This document shows positions 10,031 through 18,603 of a stretch of 64,000 bases of DNA, piece after piece. How positions within the stretch are numbered: position 1 is the stretch's first letter; each line of letters starts with the position of its first letter. The notes below the pieces were generated by a model. It was given only the letters and a program-made list of their open reading frames with translations. It ran no database searches and was not told where the DNA came from. Source of the stretch: Anaerocolumna jejuensis DSM 15929. Its GTDB lineage: Bacteria > Bacillota > Clostridia > Lachnospirales > Lachnospiraceae. The DNA lies in contig NZ_FRAC01000033.1 in assembly GCF_900142215.1 (NCBI RefSeq), positions 1 to 64,000 of the forward strand, read 5' to 3'. Position numbers and translations under genes: made by a program.

Positions 10031-11242
10031 TTAAGCAATAACACCCAGTTTAAAAATTGTTTCTTTTATATTGTTGATGTCAATAGGGTAGCAATCTATC
10101 ATGGATTTTTTTAAGAAATCCATTGTTTTTGACTTTAACGGCAGCTTTTGAAGATCATTGATATAAATGATGTATAAATGATGCATGCCTGATTTCTGCA
10201 GCTTCAGAATCTTATCTTCCGATACCTCATTGGTGAGATAAATGACATTTCTGCCTGCCTCATCCTCCAGCTCATACACTTCCTTCTCTTCCTCTTTCCT
10301 GGTATAAAAAGAAGCACTTAATAACGCTGTCTGCGCCTCATTGCTGCTGTTATTATCTATTATATCCTTTTCAACATACTGCTTTTCAACCCAGTCATAC
10401 CATACAAGTCTGTGCTGATGCCCTTTTTTTAATATTCCTTCGGAAACCGACATGGCAGCTTCTATATAACTGTCCAGCTGCAGCAATTTCTTCTCGCCCT
10501 CTTCCTCTCCTTTAAAATCCATAAAAAAAAGGGCCTTATCTCTTAAGGGCTGACTGTACTCTTTCATAATCAGCTTCTGGTTTTTTCTGCTGAGCTTCCA
10601 ATGTATCTGGTTGGGCCTGTCCCCTTCTTTATAATCCCTTACCCCAAAGATTTCAGAAGGGTCATTTCCGGGTTTATATTCAAGATAATGGACACTTTCA
10701 TCATCCATTTCCATATCCGCAGTTTTTCGAATAATATCCCCTGCTATCGGATGAAGGTTCGGCATTACGGATACCATTAACCAATCGGGACATTTTCTGG
10801 ATACATATCCTATGGATAAGATATCATAGCATTTAATGCGGTAAACCGATATCTTAATATTGCCGCAATGCTCCGACTTCAGATTTAAAACTGCATAGGA
10901 GGAACTGTTTTTATCCACACTTAAAATGATCTTATCCTTTTTCCTGCGGTTCGAGATTTCATTGCAATAGGTATAACAAATTTCAAGATGGGTAATGGGT
11001 ATATCGGAGCGGTTATAAGCTTCGAATTTTATTTCGATGTCCTCTCCCTTTTTGGTCAGGGCCGGCACAGCAGAAACTTTCACTTCCACTCTTCTTAAAG
11101 ACAGCCAGGCTATAAAAAGGAGTAAAAAGGGCAGCAAAAGGACTGCAAAGAAAAAATTCATGGTAAAGTATACATTATAGAATATGGAAAAGAGACCAAC
11201 TAACAGAAGAAATATGACATATGCTATTCTTTTTCCAGTCAT
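10031..11242 (-). CDS. DUF58 domain protein
   Basis: A ~403-residue protein with two N-terminal membrane helices (about 5-45 from the chosen start) and a cytoplasmic DUF58 domain. The domain is recognised by YKEGDRPNQIHWKLSRK, the conserved Y-x-x-GD-x-x-x-x-I-x-W-K signature. DUF58 proteins are related to vWA folds and work with MoxR AAA ATPases. The frame stays open upstream to 11317, where another ATG with an A/G-rich site exists. I prefer 11242 (MTGKRIAYVIF) because family members begin right before the first membrane helix and the extra 25 residues look non-coding, but the ribosome site at 11242 is weak. Confidence 0.87.
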   Translation of the reverse strand: MTGKRIAYVIFLLLVGLFSIFYNVYFTMNFFFAVLLLPFLLLFIAWLSLRRVEVKVSAVPALTKKGEDIEIKFEAYNRSDIPITHLEICYTYCNEISNRRKKDKIILSVDKNSSSYAVLNLKSEHCGNIKISVYRIKCYDILSIGYVSRKCPDWLMVSVMPNLHPIAGDIIRKTADMEMDDESVHYLEYKPGNDPSEIFGVRDYKEGDRPNQIHWKLSRKNQKLIMKEYSQPLRDKALFFMDFKGEEEGEKKLLQLDSYIEAAMSVSEGILKKGHQHRLVWYDWVEKQYVEKDIIDNNSSNEAQTALLSASFYTRKEEEKEVYELEDEAGRNVIYLTNEVSEDKILKLQKSGMHHLYIIYINDLQKLPLKSKTMDFLKKSMIDCYPIDINNIKETIFKLGVIA

Positions 11243-11407
11243 TTTATGTGTAGTGTACCGCCGCTGTCCTTCCTGCGGCTGCCGCAGATTTTTTGGCTGA
11301 AAGAAGCACCAGGGCATCCTTTCTTTCTCTATTTTCTTTCAACCTGTCTTTTGCAGACCTGCCTGTTTTTCTGTATGCTATGCTTTTCCAAGCCCTGGTA
11401 TTTATCC

Positions 11408-11495
11408 AATGGCGGATATTTCCCCAAGCCTTGGTATTTATCTAATCTTTGATATTTATCTAATCTTTGATATTTATCCAATCTTTGGTGCCTGT
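11408..11495. repeat. 18-bp tandem repeat at the moxR 3' end
   Basis: On the plus strand, units of the form CTTTGATATTTATCTAAT recur with an 18-bp period, with three good copies across about 11437-11490 and degenerate ones to the left. The repeat includes the last codons and stop of moxR, so it probably arose by slipped-strand copying of the gene's own 3' end. Confidence 0.7.
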
Positions 11496-12412
11496 ACCTG
11501 TTTTAAAATTCCCTTGCTGACCTGCTCCAGGCTTACGTTGTTTACCCTTGCCTCCGGCTTTAATATAATACGGTGTGATATGATATCGTAGAATATGCTT
11601 CTGATGTCATCCGGCACCAGAAAATCCCTGCCGTTGATATAGGCATTCGCCTTTGCCATGTTGAGCAGGGCAATGCTTCCTCTCGGGCTTACCCCAAGCT
11701 CTACATAGGGGTCCCTTCTCGTCATAAGTATAAGCTTTACCAGATATTCATAGATACTGTCATTTACATAAATTTTTTCCGCCTGCTGCTGCATGGTAAG
11801 AATATCTTCCCTGCTGACCACTTCTTTCATTTTGGACAGAGGATTTTCACCATTCCTGTCTTTTAACATACGAATTTCCCCTGCAACATCCGGATATCCC
11901 ATAGAAAGCCTTATCATAAAACGGTCCAGCTGGGATTCCGGCAGCATGTGGGTGCCTATGGACCCTACCGGGTTCTGGGTTGCTATTACGGTAAAGGGCT
12001 TTGGTACCTGCATGGTAATACCGTCAACTGTCACACTGCCTTCTTCCATTACTTCCAGAAGCGCTGACTGTGTCTTAGAGGAGGTACGGTTGATTTCATC
12101 AGCAAGGAATAAATTACAAACAACAGGACCCTGCTTGTAATCACCTAATTCTCCATCTCTTGTTATAACATGATAACCGATTACATCTGTGGAAAGTACG
12201 TCCGGGGTAAACTGCAAACGGTTATATTCCAGATTCATTACTTTAGAAAAAGCCAAGGCCAGGGTCGTCTTTCCGACACCCGGAATATCCTCTATCAGGA
12301 TATGCCCTTTCGCTATTATGGCAGTCAGGACTTTCCGAACGATATTTTCCTTGCCAATGACTGTTTTGTTCACTTCTTTCATAATATCCTGTGTAATCTC
12401 AAAATTCAGCAT
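11474..12412 (-). CDS. MoxR-family AAA+ ATPase
   Basis: A ~312-residue AAA+ ATPase of the MoxR/RavA class. It shows Walker A EDIPGVGKTTLA (about residue 41), Walker B LFLADEINRTSSKTQSALLE and sensor 1 TVIATQNPVG. The C-terminal lid carries LGVSPRGSIALL. MoxR proteins act as chaperone-like partners of vWA/DUF58 proteins, which matches the genes directly downstream. Start chosen at the ATG at 12412, which has GGAGG 5 nt upstream; an ATG four codons earlier (12424) is also possible. First gene of the three-gene moxR - DUF58 - transglutaminase operon. Confidence 0.93.
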   Translation of the reverse strand: MLNFEITQDIMKEVNKTVIGKENIVRKVLTAIIAKGHILIEDIPGVGKTTLALAFSKVMNLEYNRLQFTPDVLSTDVIGYHVITRDGELGDYKQGPVVCNLFLADEINRTSSKTQSALLEVMEEGSVTVDGITMQVPKPFTVIATQNPVGSIGTHMLPESQLDRFMIRLSMGYPDVAGEIRMLKDRNGENPLSKMKEVVSREDILTMQQQAEKIYVNDSIYEYLVKLILMTRRDPYVELGVSPRGSIALLNMAKANAYINGRDFLVPDDIRSIFYDIISHRIILKPEARVNNVSLEQVSKGILKQVQAPKIG

Positions 12413-12575
12413 TTTATCCTCCATGCATTCCGCCTTACTACCTGCGGCGCCGCATTTTTCAACCCGCTCTCTTTTTTAGACTTCTTTTTTACTATAACTC
12501 AATCCCCATATATTTGCAATAGAAATGCTGGTAAGAAACACAGCAAACGCATGAAGGAAGTTTATGGAAGCGGAC

Positions 12576-12807
12576 GATGACCAAGGAGGTTATTTTGGAG
12601 TTTTGTTACGCGAGAACCCTTATTCCACTAAAGCGCCAGGAAACGTGACTGGCAGGCAAAACAGCGCCAAACTCGCTGTAACAAATATGGCGGTGTTAGT
12701 TATCAAGCTCAAACAGTGGCACCGTTTTACCTAGTCACATTTCCTGCCACTTAAGTGTCATAAGGAACCTCTTGAGGCAAAACTCCAAAATAACCTCCTT
12801 GGTCATC
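12576..12807. repeat. long imperfect palindrome, MITE-like element
   Basis: The outer 30 bp are perfect inverted repeats (12576-12605 and 12778-12807). Inside them the arms stay recognisably complementary for about another 65 nt with many differences, around a ~45 nt centre, total 232 bp. Both arms, read inward, encode similar short peptides: MTKEVILEFC then YARTLIPLKRQET on the left and LKRFLMTLKWQEM on the right, each followed by a stop. No transposase is present. A non-autonomous mobile element or folded RNA are possible. Clear target-site duplications were not seen. Confidence 0.7.
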
Positions 12808-12946
12808 TGTACATATCCACTATTTGGTCTCATGCATTTGACCTGTGGCAAGAAAAAGGAATACAAGTATCTGCGGACAGCAAATACAGGTATTCCTATT
12901 CTTACATTATCAATTATTGACACCTATTATGAATTCATTCCCAGCA

Positions 12947-13570
12947 TCAGGAATTTTTCATTACAATGCTTTCGATTTCATTGGCCACATCTTCACAGGC
13001 ATCACAGCATTTTTCAAGCTTACGGTAAACTTCAGTCCAAATCATCAGATCAACAGGGTCTGAAGTGTTTCTGTACAGTTCCTTTACGCCGTTAATATAG
13101 AGGGCATCTCCCTCTTCCTCCAGGCGGTTTACCTCAACTACTTCCGCATGAAGCTTCTTGGACTTTTTAAAATTACGCATTTCTTCCACGCTGACATACA
13201 TGGATTTACAGCAGGCTTCTATGGTCTCTGTAAATTTCGGTATCTCCGGACGGATTTTTTTCACATTGAACATGTCAATGCACATTAATACATCTTCTAC
13301 CGCATCCGTAACATCGTCAATCTGCTGAGCTACATTAATAATATCTTCTCTTTCAATAGGAGGAAGGAATTCCTTTATAAGATGTTCGATCATATCATGC
13401 TTTGCAATATCTGCTGAATGCTCAATATTATGCATTTCTCTGATTTTCTCCTCCAAAGTTGCTGTATGGAAATCAGAGATTGTTTTCTTTAAAAGCTCTG
13501 ATGCCTGTAAAGAAAACTTGGATAAACCAAGGAGTGCTTCAAAATAATCGTATGCTTTTTTACTGCTCAT
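12947..13570 (-). CDS. DUF47 (PhoU-like) phosphate transport regulator
   Basis: A 207-residue, mostly helical cytosolic protein of the DUF47/Pit accessory family (related to PhoU). It shows the characteristic helices with REMHNIEHSADIAKHDMIEHL and PPIEREDIINVAQQIDDVTDAVED, the latter carrying conserved acidic metal-binding positions. Length matches the family (~205-215). It follows the Pit transporter gene by 15 nt, the usual arrangement, and has AAAGGAA 5-6 nt upstream of its ATG. It likely gates or regulates the transporter. Confidence 0.92.
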   Translation of the reverse strand: MSSKKAYDYFEALLGLSKFSLQASELLKKTISDFHTATLEEKIREMHNIEHSADIAKHDMIEHLIKEFLPPIEREDIINVAQQIDDVTDAVEDVLMCIDMFNVKKIRPEIPKFTETIEACCKSMYVSVEEMRNFKKSKKLHAEVVEVNRLEEEGDALYINGVKELYRNTSDPVDLMIWTEVYRKLEKCCDACEDVANEIESIVMKNS

Positions 13571-13585
13571 GTTAATTCCTTTCTC

Positions 13586-14638
13586 TTAAAAGATTCTCAT
13601 AAAGATATATGCCATCAGGTACCCGACTACTCCACAGCCCGGGAAGGTCAAAACCCATGCCAAAACCATTTCTTTTACAACACTCCAGTTAACGGAAGAA
13701 ATTCTTTTGGAGGCTCCAACACCCATTATTGCCGTTGTTTTTGTATGAGTTGTACTTACAGGAAGACTGGTAAGGGAGGAAATCAACAAGCTGATTGCTG
13801 CTGCTGTATCAGCTGCAAATCCCTGATATGTATCCAGTTTCACCATTCCCATACCAACTGTTTTTATTATACGGTATCCGCCGATGGAAGTTCCCAGAGC
13901 CATAACCAAAGAACAAAGTATCATAAGCCATACGGGAATTGTAAAATTCGTTACATCGCTTTGGCCATTTGCTAAAAACATTCCTAACATGAATACGCCC
14001 ATAAACTTTTGTCCGTCCTGTGCGCCGTGCATGAATGCCATTGCTGCTCCGCCTAAGATCTGTGCCTTCTGAAAAGCCGGTTTCGATTTTCTTCTGTCCA
14101 TCCCTTTACAGGCGGCTTCTATTATTCTTACAACCACAAAGCCCAGAACAAAACCAAGCAGGGTAGAAATTACCAGACCATATATTACTTTAATCCATTC
14201 ATGCCAGTTGATACCGGATATACCTCTCTGAAGAGCGATGGCCGCACCGGAGAGGCCTGCTATTAATGCATGACTTTCACTGGTAGGAATACCAAATACC
14301 CATGCTCCTGTTGCCCATGCTACGATGGCAACTAAGGCGGCACACAATGCAATCAGAGAATTATGGGAATCACCTCTGAAATCAACCATATTGTAAATAG
14401 TCTGGGCTACTGTCGCATTAAATGCAGTCATTACAAATACACCGAGGAAATTGAAAATAGCTGCCATAATAATGGCCTTCTTCGGTTCCATGGAACGGGT
14501 CGACACACAGGTTGCGATAGCGTTGGGTGCATCCGTCCAGCCATTGACCAAAATAACCCCCAAAGTTAAAACAACCGTAATAAGCAAAGCCGGATTATTA
14601 ATAATCTGGTGGATAAAATCACCAAATAAAATCGTCAT
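13586..14638 (-). CDS. pit: Pit-family low-affinity inorganic phosphate transporter
   Basis: A 350-residue polytopic membrane protein. The N-terminal signature GWTDAPNAIATCVSTRSM is the conserved Pit/PiT motif, and a second inverted-repeat motif lies in the C-terminal half (TSLPVSTTHTKTTAIMGVG). About ten hydrophobic helices are visible. It imports phosphate, usually as a metal-phosphate complex, with protons. Coupled to the DUF47 gene downstream. The upstream region carries 11-bp-spaced repeats like PHO boxes, suggesting phosphate control (inference). Confidence 0.93.
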   Translation of the reverse strand: MTILFGDFIHQIINNPALLITVVLTLGVILVNGWTDAPNAIATCVSTRSMEPKKAIIMAAIFNFLGVFVMTAFNATVAQTIYNMVDFRGDSHNSLIALCAALVAIVAWATGAWVFGIPTSESHALIAGLSGAAIALQRGISGINWHEWIKVIYGLVISTLLGFVLGFVVVRIIEAACKGMDRRKSKPAFQKAQILGGAAMAFMHGAQDGQKFMGVFMLGMFLANGQSDVTNFTIPVWLMILCSLVMALGTSIGGYRIIKTVGMGMVKLDTYQGFAADTAAAISLLISSLTSLPVSTTHTKTTAIMGVGASKRISSVNWSVVKEMVLAWVLTFPGCGVVGYLMAYIFMRIF

Positions 14639-14707
14639 ATTGCTCTCCCATCTGCGAAAATTCGCTTAATTTTATGGTGGCGCTTGTCTTATCAAGCCTT
14701 AAAAAGC

Positions 14708-14776
14708 TTAACATGAACTTTACAAAATATCAATGTGTTATTAACTTCTTTACATTTTCTTAACGTTTTCTTAACT
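14708..14776 (+). promoter_or_regulatory. PHO-box-like direct repeats
   Basis: TTAACA (14708), TTTACA (14719), an imperfect TCAATG (14730) and TTAACT (14741) recur every 11 bp. A second train, TTTACA (14749), TTAACG (14760) and TTAACT (14771), follows with the same period. Gram-positive PhoP boxes are TTAACA-like hexamers with 11-bp spacing. The array lies between the pit operon (minus) and the two-component genes (plus), so it could serve either. Confidence 0.5.
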
Positions 14777-15044
14777 GGGTATATACCAGTAGGAATACTA
14801 TAATTCCTATTGTTTTATGCATCATTGCGGTTTTTCTCCCGTTATTTTCTTACGTTTTTTATAGAATGCACTATAAATTACTATTAAGAATTCTTAAGAA
14901 AGAATACCTTACATATTTTTGCCTGTTTCTGCCTCCATTTACAGATATCCAGGATTTTCGCTATAATTTTCTATGGTGCAACATAATAAAATATATTATA
15001 ATAAGAATATTGAAAGTAAATCTTATATATTTTGGAGAAACAAC

Positions 15045-16604
15045 ATGCAAAAACCTGATACTTCGGCTATTCTGTCCGATATTTTAAAAACAGTTCTTAT
15101 ATTGTCTGCCTCAGCCATACTATCCTATCTGGTTATTCACAAAACGGGAGAGGACAGTAATGTATATATTTTTTACATTCTTTCCGTTATTATTATTTCC
15201 AAAATAACAGAAGGTTATCTTTGCAGCTTTATTGCCTCTTTTTTAGGAATATTAGCTGTATATTACTGCTTGTTCTTCTTAAACCTCCGTTTTACTCCTT
15301 CCAGCGAAGGCTACCATCTTACCCTGGCAGGTATGTTCATAATATCTGTTATTATCAGCATGACTACTGCCAACTTAAAAAAGCATGCACGGGAGGCGGA
15401 AATCAGAGAAGAAAAAACAAGGCAGCTCAATGAAATCAGCAGAAAGCTTCTGTCTCTGAACGGGGCAGAGAACATAGGAAGCCTTGCTTTGGAATATGTT
15501 TCTTCTCTTACGGGCTGCTCCTGCGTTTTCTATTCCAAATCGCCCCAGTCCGGAGAACCGGGCATGATTCACAGCCTTGATCCAAAGCATATCCCAATTA
15601 TGAATTCAAGCCACGAACGCTTTGTTGCCCACTGGGTCTTTGAAAATCAAAAAATCGCAGGCTTTCAGACGGACTTTGGCAATGAATCCAGTTGTACCTA
15701 TCTCCCCTTAATATCCCATAAAAAAATCTGGGGAGTTATGGGAATTTTCCAGCTGTGTCAAAAGCCCCTGGATAAAAGTACCCTGGATTATTTAAAGCTC
15801 ATCATCTCCCAGGCAGCTATTGCACTGGAACGGGAGTATCTGTCAGATTCCCAGCAGAATATCCTGCTGGAGACGGAAAAGGAAAAAATGCGTGCCAATC
15901 TGCTGCGTGCAATCTCCCATGATTTGCGTACTCCTCTCACCGGCATGATCGGCGCCAGTGAAACGATTATGAATAACAAAGAACAGCTAAGCCAAAAGGA
16001 ACAGGATAAGCTTATCAAATATATCTATGAGGATTCCAACTGGCTATTGCACATGGTTGAAAATCTGCTGTCCGTTACCCGTATAAAGGAAGGTGTTTCT
16101 TCCGTCAGCAAATCCCCGGAACCTCTTGAGGAGGTAGTAACTGCTGCCGTAGGCCGCTTAAGGAAACGCTATCCAAAGGCCAATGTGCAGGTTAAAATAC
16201 CGGAAGAGTTTCTGATGGTCCCCATGGATGCCACACTGATAATGCAGGTACTCATTAATCTCCTGGAAAATGGTGTAAAACATGCCGGAAAAGGTGCCTT
16301 ACTATCACTGAATGTAACGGCTGCCGAAAACGAAGTCCTGTTTCAGGTAGCAGATAACGGAAAAGGCCTTACCTTTAATGATACGGATTCCGTATTTGAA
16401 GGTATTTCCCCGACCACTGCCCAGACCAGCGATGCCGTAAAAGGAATCGGTATCGGACTTTCCATCTGCAAGACAATTATTATGGCCCACGGCGGAACCA
16501 TAAATGCCCAGAACCAGCTAAGCGGCGGAGCACTGTTTACCTTTACACTTCCCCTTGAAGGAGGCAATACACTTGAGCAAGAAAATAAAAATTCTGCTGA
16601 TTGA
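15045..16604 (+). CDS. KdpD-like sensor histidine kinase
   Basis: A 519-residue membrane sensor kinase. Four hydrophobic helices in the first ~105 residues form a DUF4118/KdpD-type membrane domain, followed by a GAF-like region (about 120-260). The HisKA domain carries the phospho-acceptor in AISHDLRTPLTG, and the HATPase has N-box INLLENGVKHAG, G1 DNGKGL and G2 GIGIGLSICKT. The N-terminal KdpD and universal-stress domains of true KdpD are absent. Start at 15045 (GGAG 6-7 nt upstream) is preferred over an in-frame ATG at 14973 that has no ribosome site. It overlaps the response regulator gene by 32 bp; no kdpFABC genes are nearby. Confidence 0.92.
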   Translation: MQKPDTSAILSDILKTVLILSASAILSYLVIHKTGEDSNVYIFYILSVIIISKITEGYLCSFIASFLGILAVYYCLFFLNLRFTPSSEGYHLTLAGMFIISVIISMTTANLKKHAREAEIREEKTRQLNEISRKLLSLNGAENIGSLALEYVSSLTGCSCVFYSKSPQSGEPGMIHSLDPKHIPIMNSSHERFVAHWVFENQKIAGFQTDFGNESSCTYLPLISHKKIWGVMGIFQLCQKPLDKSTLDYLKLIISQAAIALEREYLSDSQQNILLETEKEKMRANLLRAISHDLRTPLTGMIGASETIMNNKEQLSQKEQDKLIKYIYEDSNWLLHMVENLLSVTRIKEGVSSVSKSPEPLEEVVTAAVGRLRKRYPKANVQVKIPEEFLMVPMDATLIMQVLINLLENGVKHAGKGALLSLNVTAAENEVLFQVADNGKGLTFNDTDSVFEGISPTTAQTSDAVKGIGIGLSICKTIIMAHGGTINAQNQLSGGALFTFTLPLEGGNTLEQENKNSAD

Positions 16605-17280
16605 GGATGAACCAACTATCAGTAAATTCATTGATGCAACTCTTTCAGCCAATCATTATAAAGTAATCCTGTGCCGTACCGGAAGAGAAGGTATCGAGCT
16701 CATCTCCTCCCATTGTCCGGATTTGGTTCTGCTAGACCTTGGTCTTCCTGATATGGATGGATTAGAGGTGATAAAGGAGGTAAAGGAATGGTCTTTCCTT
16801 CCCATTTTAGTGGTATCTGCAAGGGATGACGAATATTCCAAGGTTCAGGCTCTGGACGCGGGGGCTGACGACTACATTACAAAGCCCTTTGGAACCAGCG
16901 AGCTGCTGGCCCGTATCAGGACAGCCCTCAGGCATTATATCAAGGCTGATTCCAAAGGCGGTAAGGCAAAAAGTTCCTATAAAGCAAAGGATTTTCTTAT
17001 TGATTTTGACAAGCATCTGGTAACCATCCGCGGAGAGGAGGTCCACCTGACCCAGATAGAATATAAGCTGGTATCCCTTCTGGCCCAGAACCCGGGGAAA
17101 GTATTGACCTACGATTCCATTATTACAAAGATATGGGGTCCCTATGCGGAAAAAGATAATCAGATTCTAAGAGTAAATATGGCAAATATCCGAAGAAAAA
17201 TTGAGAAAAATCCCGTTGAACCGGAATATATCCTGACTGAAATCGGAGTGGGCTACCGAATGGTAGAAGATTTTTCATAG
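16573..17280 (+). CDS. OmpR/KdpE-type response regulator
   Basis: A 235-residue transcription factor. The receiver domain has the phospho-acceptor Asp in LVLLDLGLPDMDG (about residue 52) and the conserved Lys in YITKPFG. The C-terminal winged helix (about 135-230) shows LTQIEYKLVSLLAQNPGKVLT and the closing TEIGVGYRM typical of KdpE/OmpR. TTG at 16573 is chosen because AAGGAGG lies 8 nt upstream; the earlier in-frame TTG at 16555 has none. It overlaps the kinase gene, so the two are co-translated partners. Confidence 0.93.
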   Translation: MSKKIKILLIEDEPTISKFIDATLSANHYKVILCRTGREGIELISSHCPDLVLLDLGLPDMDGLEVIKEVKEWSFLPILVVSARDDEYSKVQALDAGADDYITKPFGTSELLARIRTALRHYIKADSKGGKAKSSYKAKDFLIDFDKHLVTIRGEEVHLTQIEYKLVSLLAQNPGKVLTYDSIITKIWGPYAEKDNQILRVNMANIRRKIEKNPVEPEYILTEIGVGYRMVEDFS

Positions 17281-17387
17281 CGATTATTTCGCTGCTTTCA
17301 CCCATAAGGAATAGAATTATCCCTGTTTCACCGAATATGTTCCGGCTTAACAGGTTAATCAGATGTGCTTTCTGCAGGTATTAAGAG

Positions 17388-17474
17388 GCTGCTGCAAAAG
17401 ATGAATAAATACCTGCTAATGTATACATAAATGTATATCCACCCTATGCGGTATAAAACACCTTTTGCAGCAGC
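17388..17474. repeat. REP-like inverted repeat with GCTGCTGCAAAAG arms
   Basis: GCTGCTGCAAAAG (17388-17400 region) is matched by CTTTTGCAGCAGC (17462-17474), with 61 nt between. The same arm sequence occurs at 46873-46935. It sits between two convergent genes; no T-tract follows on either strand, so it is not a clean terminator. Confidence 0.6.
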
Positions 17475-17551
17475 ACCCCGGTTACCTTTTCAGGAAAGCT
17501 GTTTTGTTTATTTCTTTAAAACAAATGCTCTTCCTCTTGAATTACTTGTGC

Positions 17552-18490
17552 TTACAGTTCGTTTATCAGGGTCTCGCCCTTCTTATACTTTTCAAAGCTT
17601 TCTTTAAACATCCTGATTATTTTCTTAATAACATTCTTGGAAATGGCTGAACTATGAGGTGTAATTAGAACATTGTCAAGCTCCCATAAAGGGCTGGCCT
17701 CCGGCAGGGGCTCTTCATGAAAAACATCCAGAACCGCTCCCTGAATCCTTCCTTCTCTTAAAGCGGCAATAAGAGCTTCTTCCTCTACCGTATCACCTCT
17801 TGCAATATTTACAAAAACCGCTTCCTTTTTCATAAGAGCAAATTCCTCTTCTCCTATCAAATGATAAGTCTCCTGGGTAAGGGGAGCTGCCATTACCACA
17901 TAATCAGCCTTTGGAAGCATTTCTTTTAACTTGTCCATGGAATACACACCAGCAAAGCCGTCTAATTCACAGGGTGTCCTCTTAAGTCCAAACACCTGCA
18001 TATCAAAGGCCCCGGCTTTTCTTCCGATTTCAGAGCCGATGTGCCCTGCCCCTATGATCAGGATGGTCTTTCCCTCCATATCTTCCCCAGATATCAGCTC
18101 GCCCCACTTTTTTTCTTTCATTAAAGGAAGATACCTGTCATAGTGATGGCTCATGACAAGAAGCCCGCCCATAACATATTCTGCAATGGTCACCGCATGG
18201 ACACCACTGGTATTGGTAGCCAGAATTCCTCTTTCCTTTAATTCCTTTAAAGGGAGCTTCTCTACGCCGGCACTCACACTGAATACCCACTTTAAAGAAG
18301 GAGCTGCCTGAAGCATCTCTTCATCTAAGGGCACCGAAAAGTTCCCTCCTCCAATCGTCACAATAATTTCCGTCTCAGGCAGATATTTTAAAGCCTCTTC
18401 CTTTGTAAGGCAGACCTGCACCTTTTCTCCGGTAATGTCCGATATGGCATCCGTATAGGCATTTTGATTATATATAAGCGATATGATCAT
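17552..18490 (-). CDS. D-2-hydroxyacid dehydrogenase family protein
   Basis: A 312-residue NAD(P)-dependent dehydrogenase. The Rossmann motif is IGAGHIGSEIGRKAGAF (about 145-160). The catalytic Arg lies in NIARGDTVEEEALIAAL, the Glu in VLDVFHEEPLP and the His in LITPHSSAIS. These mark the phosphoglycerate dehydrogenase/lactate dehydrogenase-type family that reduces 2-keto acids to D-2-hydroxyacids. The substrate cannot be read from the sequence. It is a single gene, with an A/G-rich ribosome site before the ATG. Confidence 0.9.
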   Translation of the reverse strand: MIISLIYNQNAYTDAISDITGEKVQVCLTKEEALKYLPETEIIVTIGGGNFSVPLDEEMLQAAPSLKWVFSVSAGVEKLPLKELKERGILATNTSGVHAVTIAEYVMGGLLVMSHHYDRYLPLMKEKKWGELISGEDMEGKTILIIGAGHIGSEIGRKAGAFDMQVFGLKRTPCELDGFAGVYSMDKLKEMLPKADYVVMAAPLTQETYHLIGEEEFALMKKEAVFVNIARGDTVEEEALIAALREGRIQGAVLDVFHEEPLPEASPLWELDNVLITPHSSAISKNVIKKIIRMFKESFEKYKKGETLINEL

Positions 18491-18519
18491 ACTTCTTCCC
18501 CTTCTTTTCTTCTAATGGT

Positions 18520-18568
18520 AAAAAGCCGTTAAAACCAGACATGAATTACACCTGTTTTCACGGCTTTA
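18520..18568 (-). terminator. terminator after the M3 peptidase gene
   Basis: AAAAGCCGTTAAAAC pairs with GTTTTCACGGCTTT, with a single offset, around a ~20 nt loop. A T-tract follows on the minus strand, about 35 nt beyond the stop at 18604. Confidence 0.65.
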
Positions 18569-18603
18569 TACTTACAGGCTTTGGATTCCCGCCGCCTTAC
18601 TTC

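Noticed and set aside
12735..12923. 62-residue minus-strand reading frame
   Set aside because: Its C-terminal third is the arm of the palindromic element and the rest is intergenic; no ribosome site before the first ATG. The shared peptide is recorded under the element.
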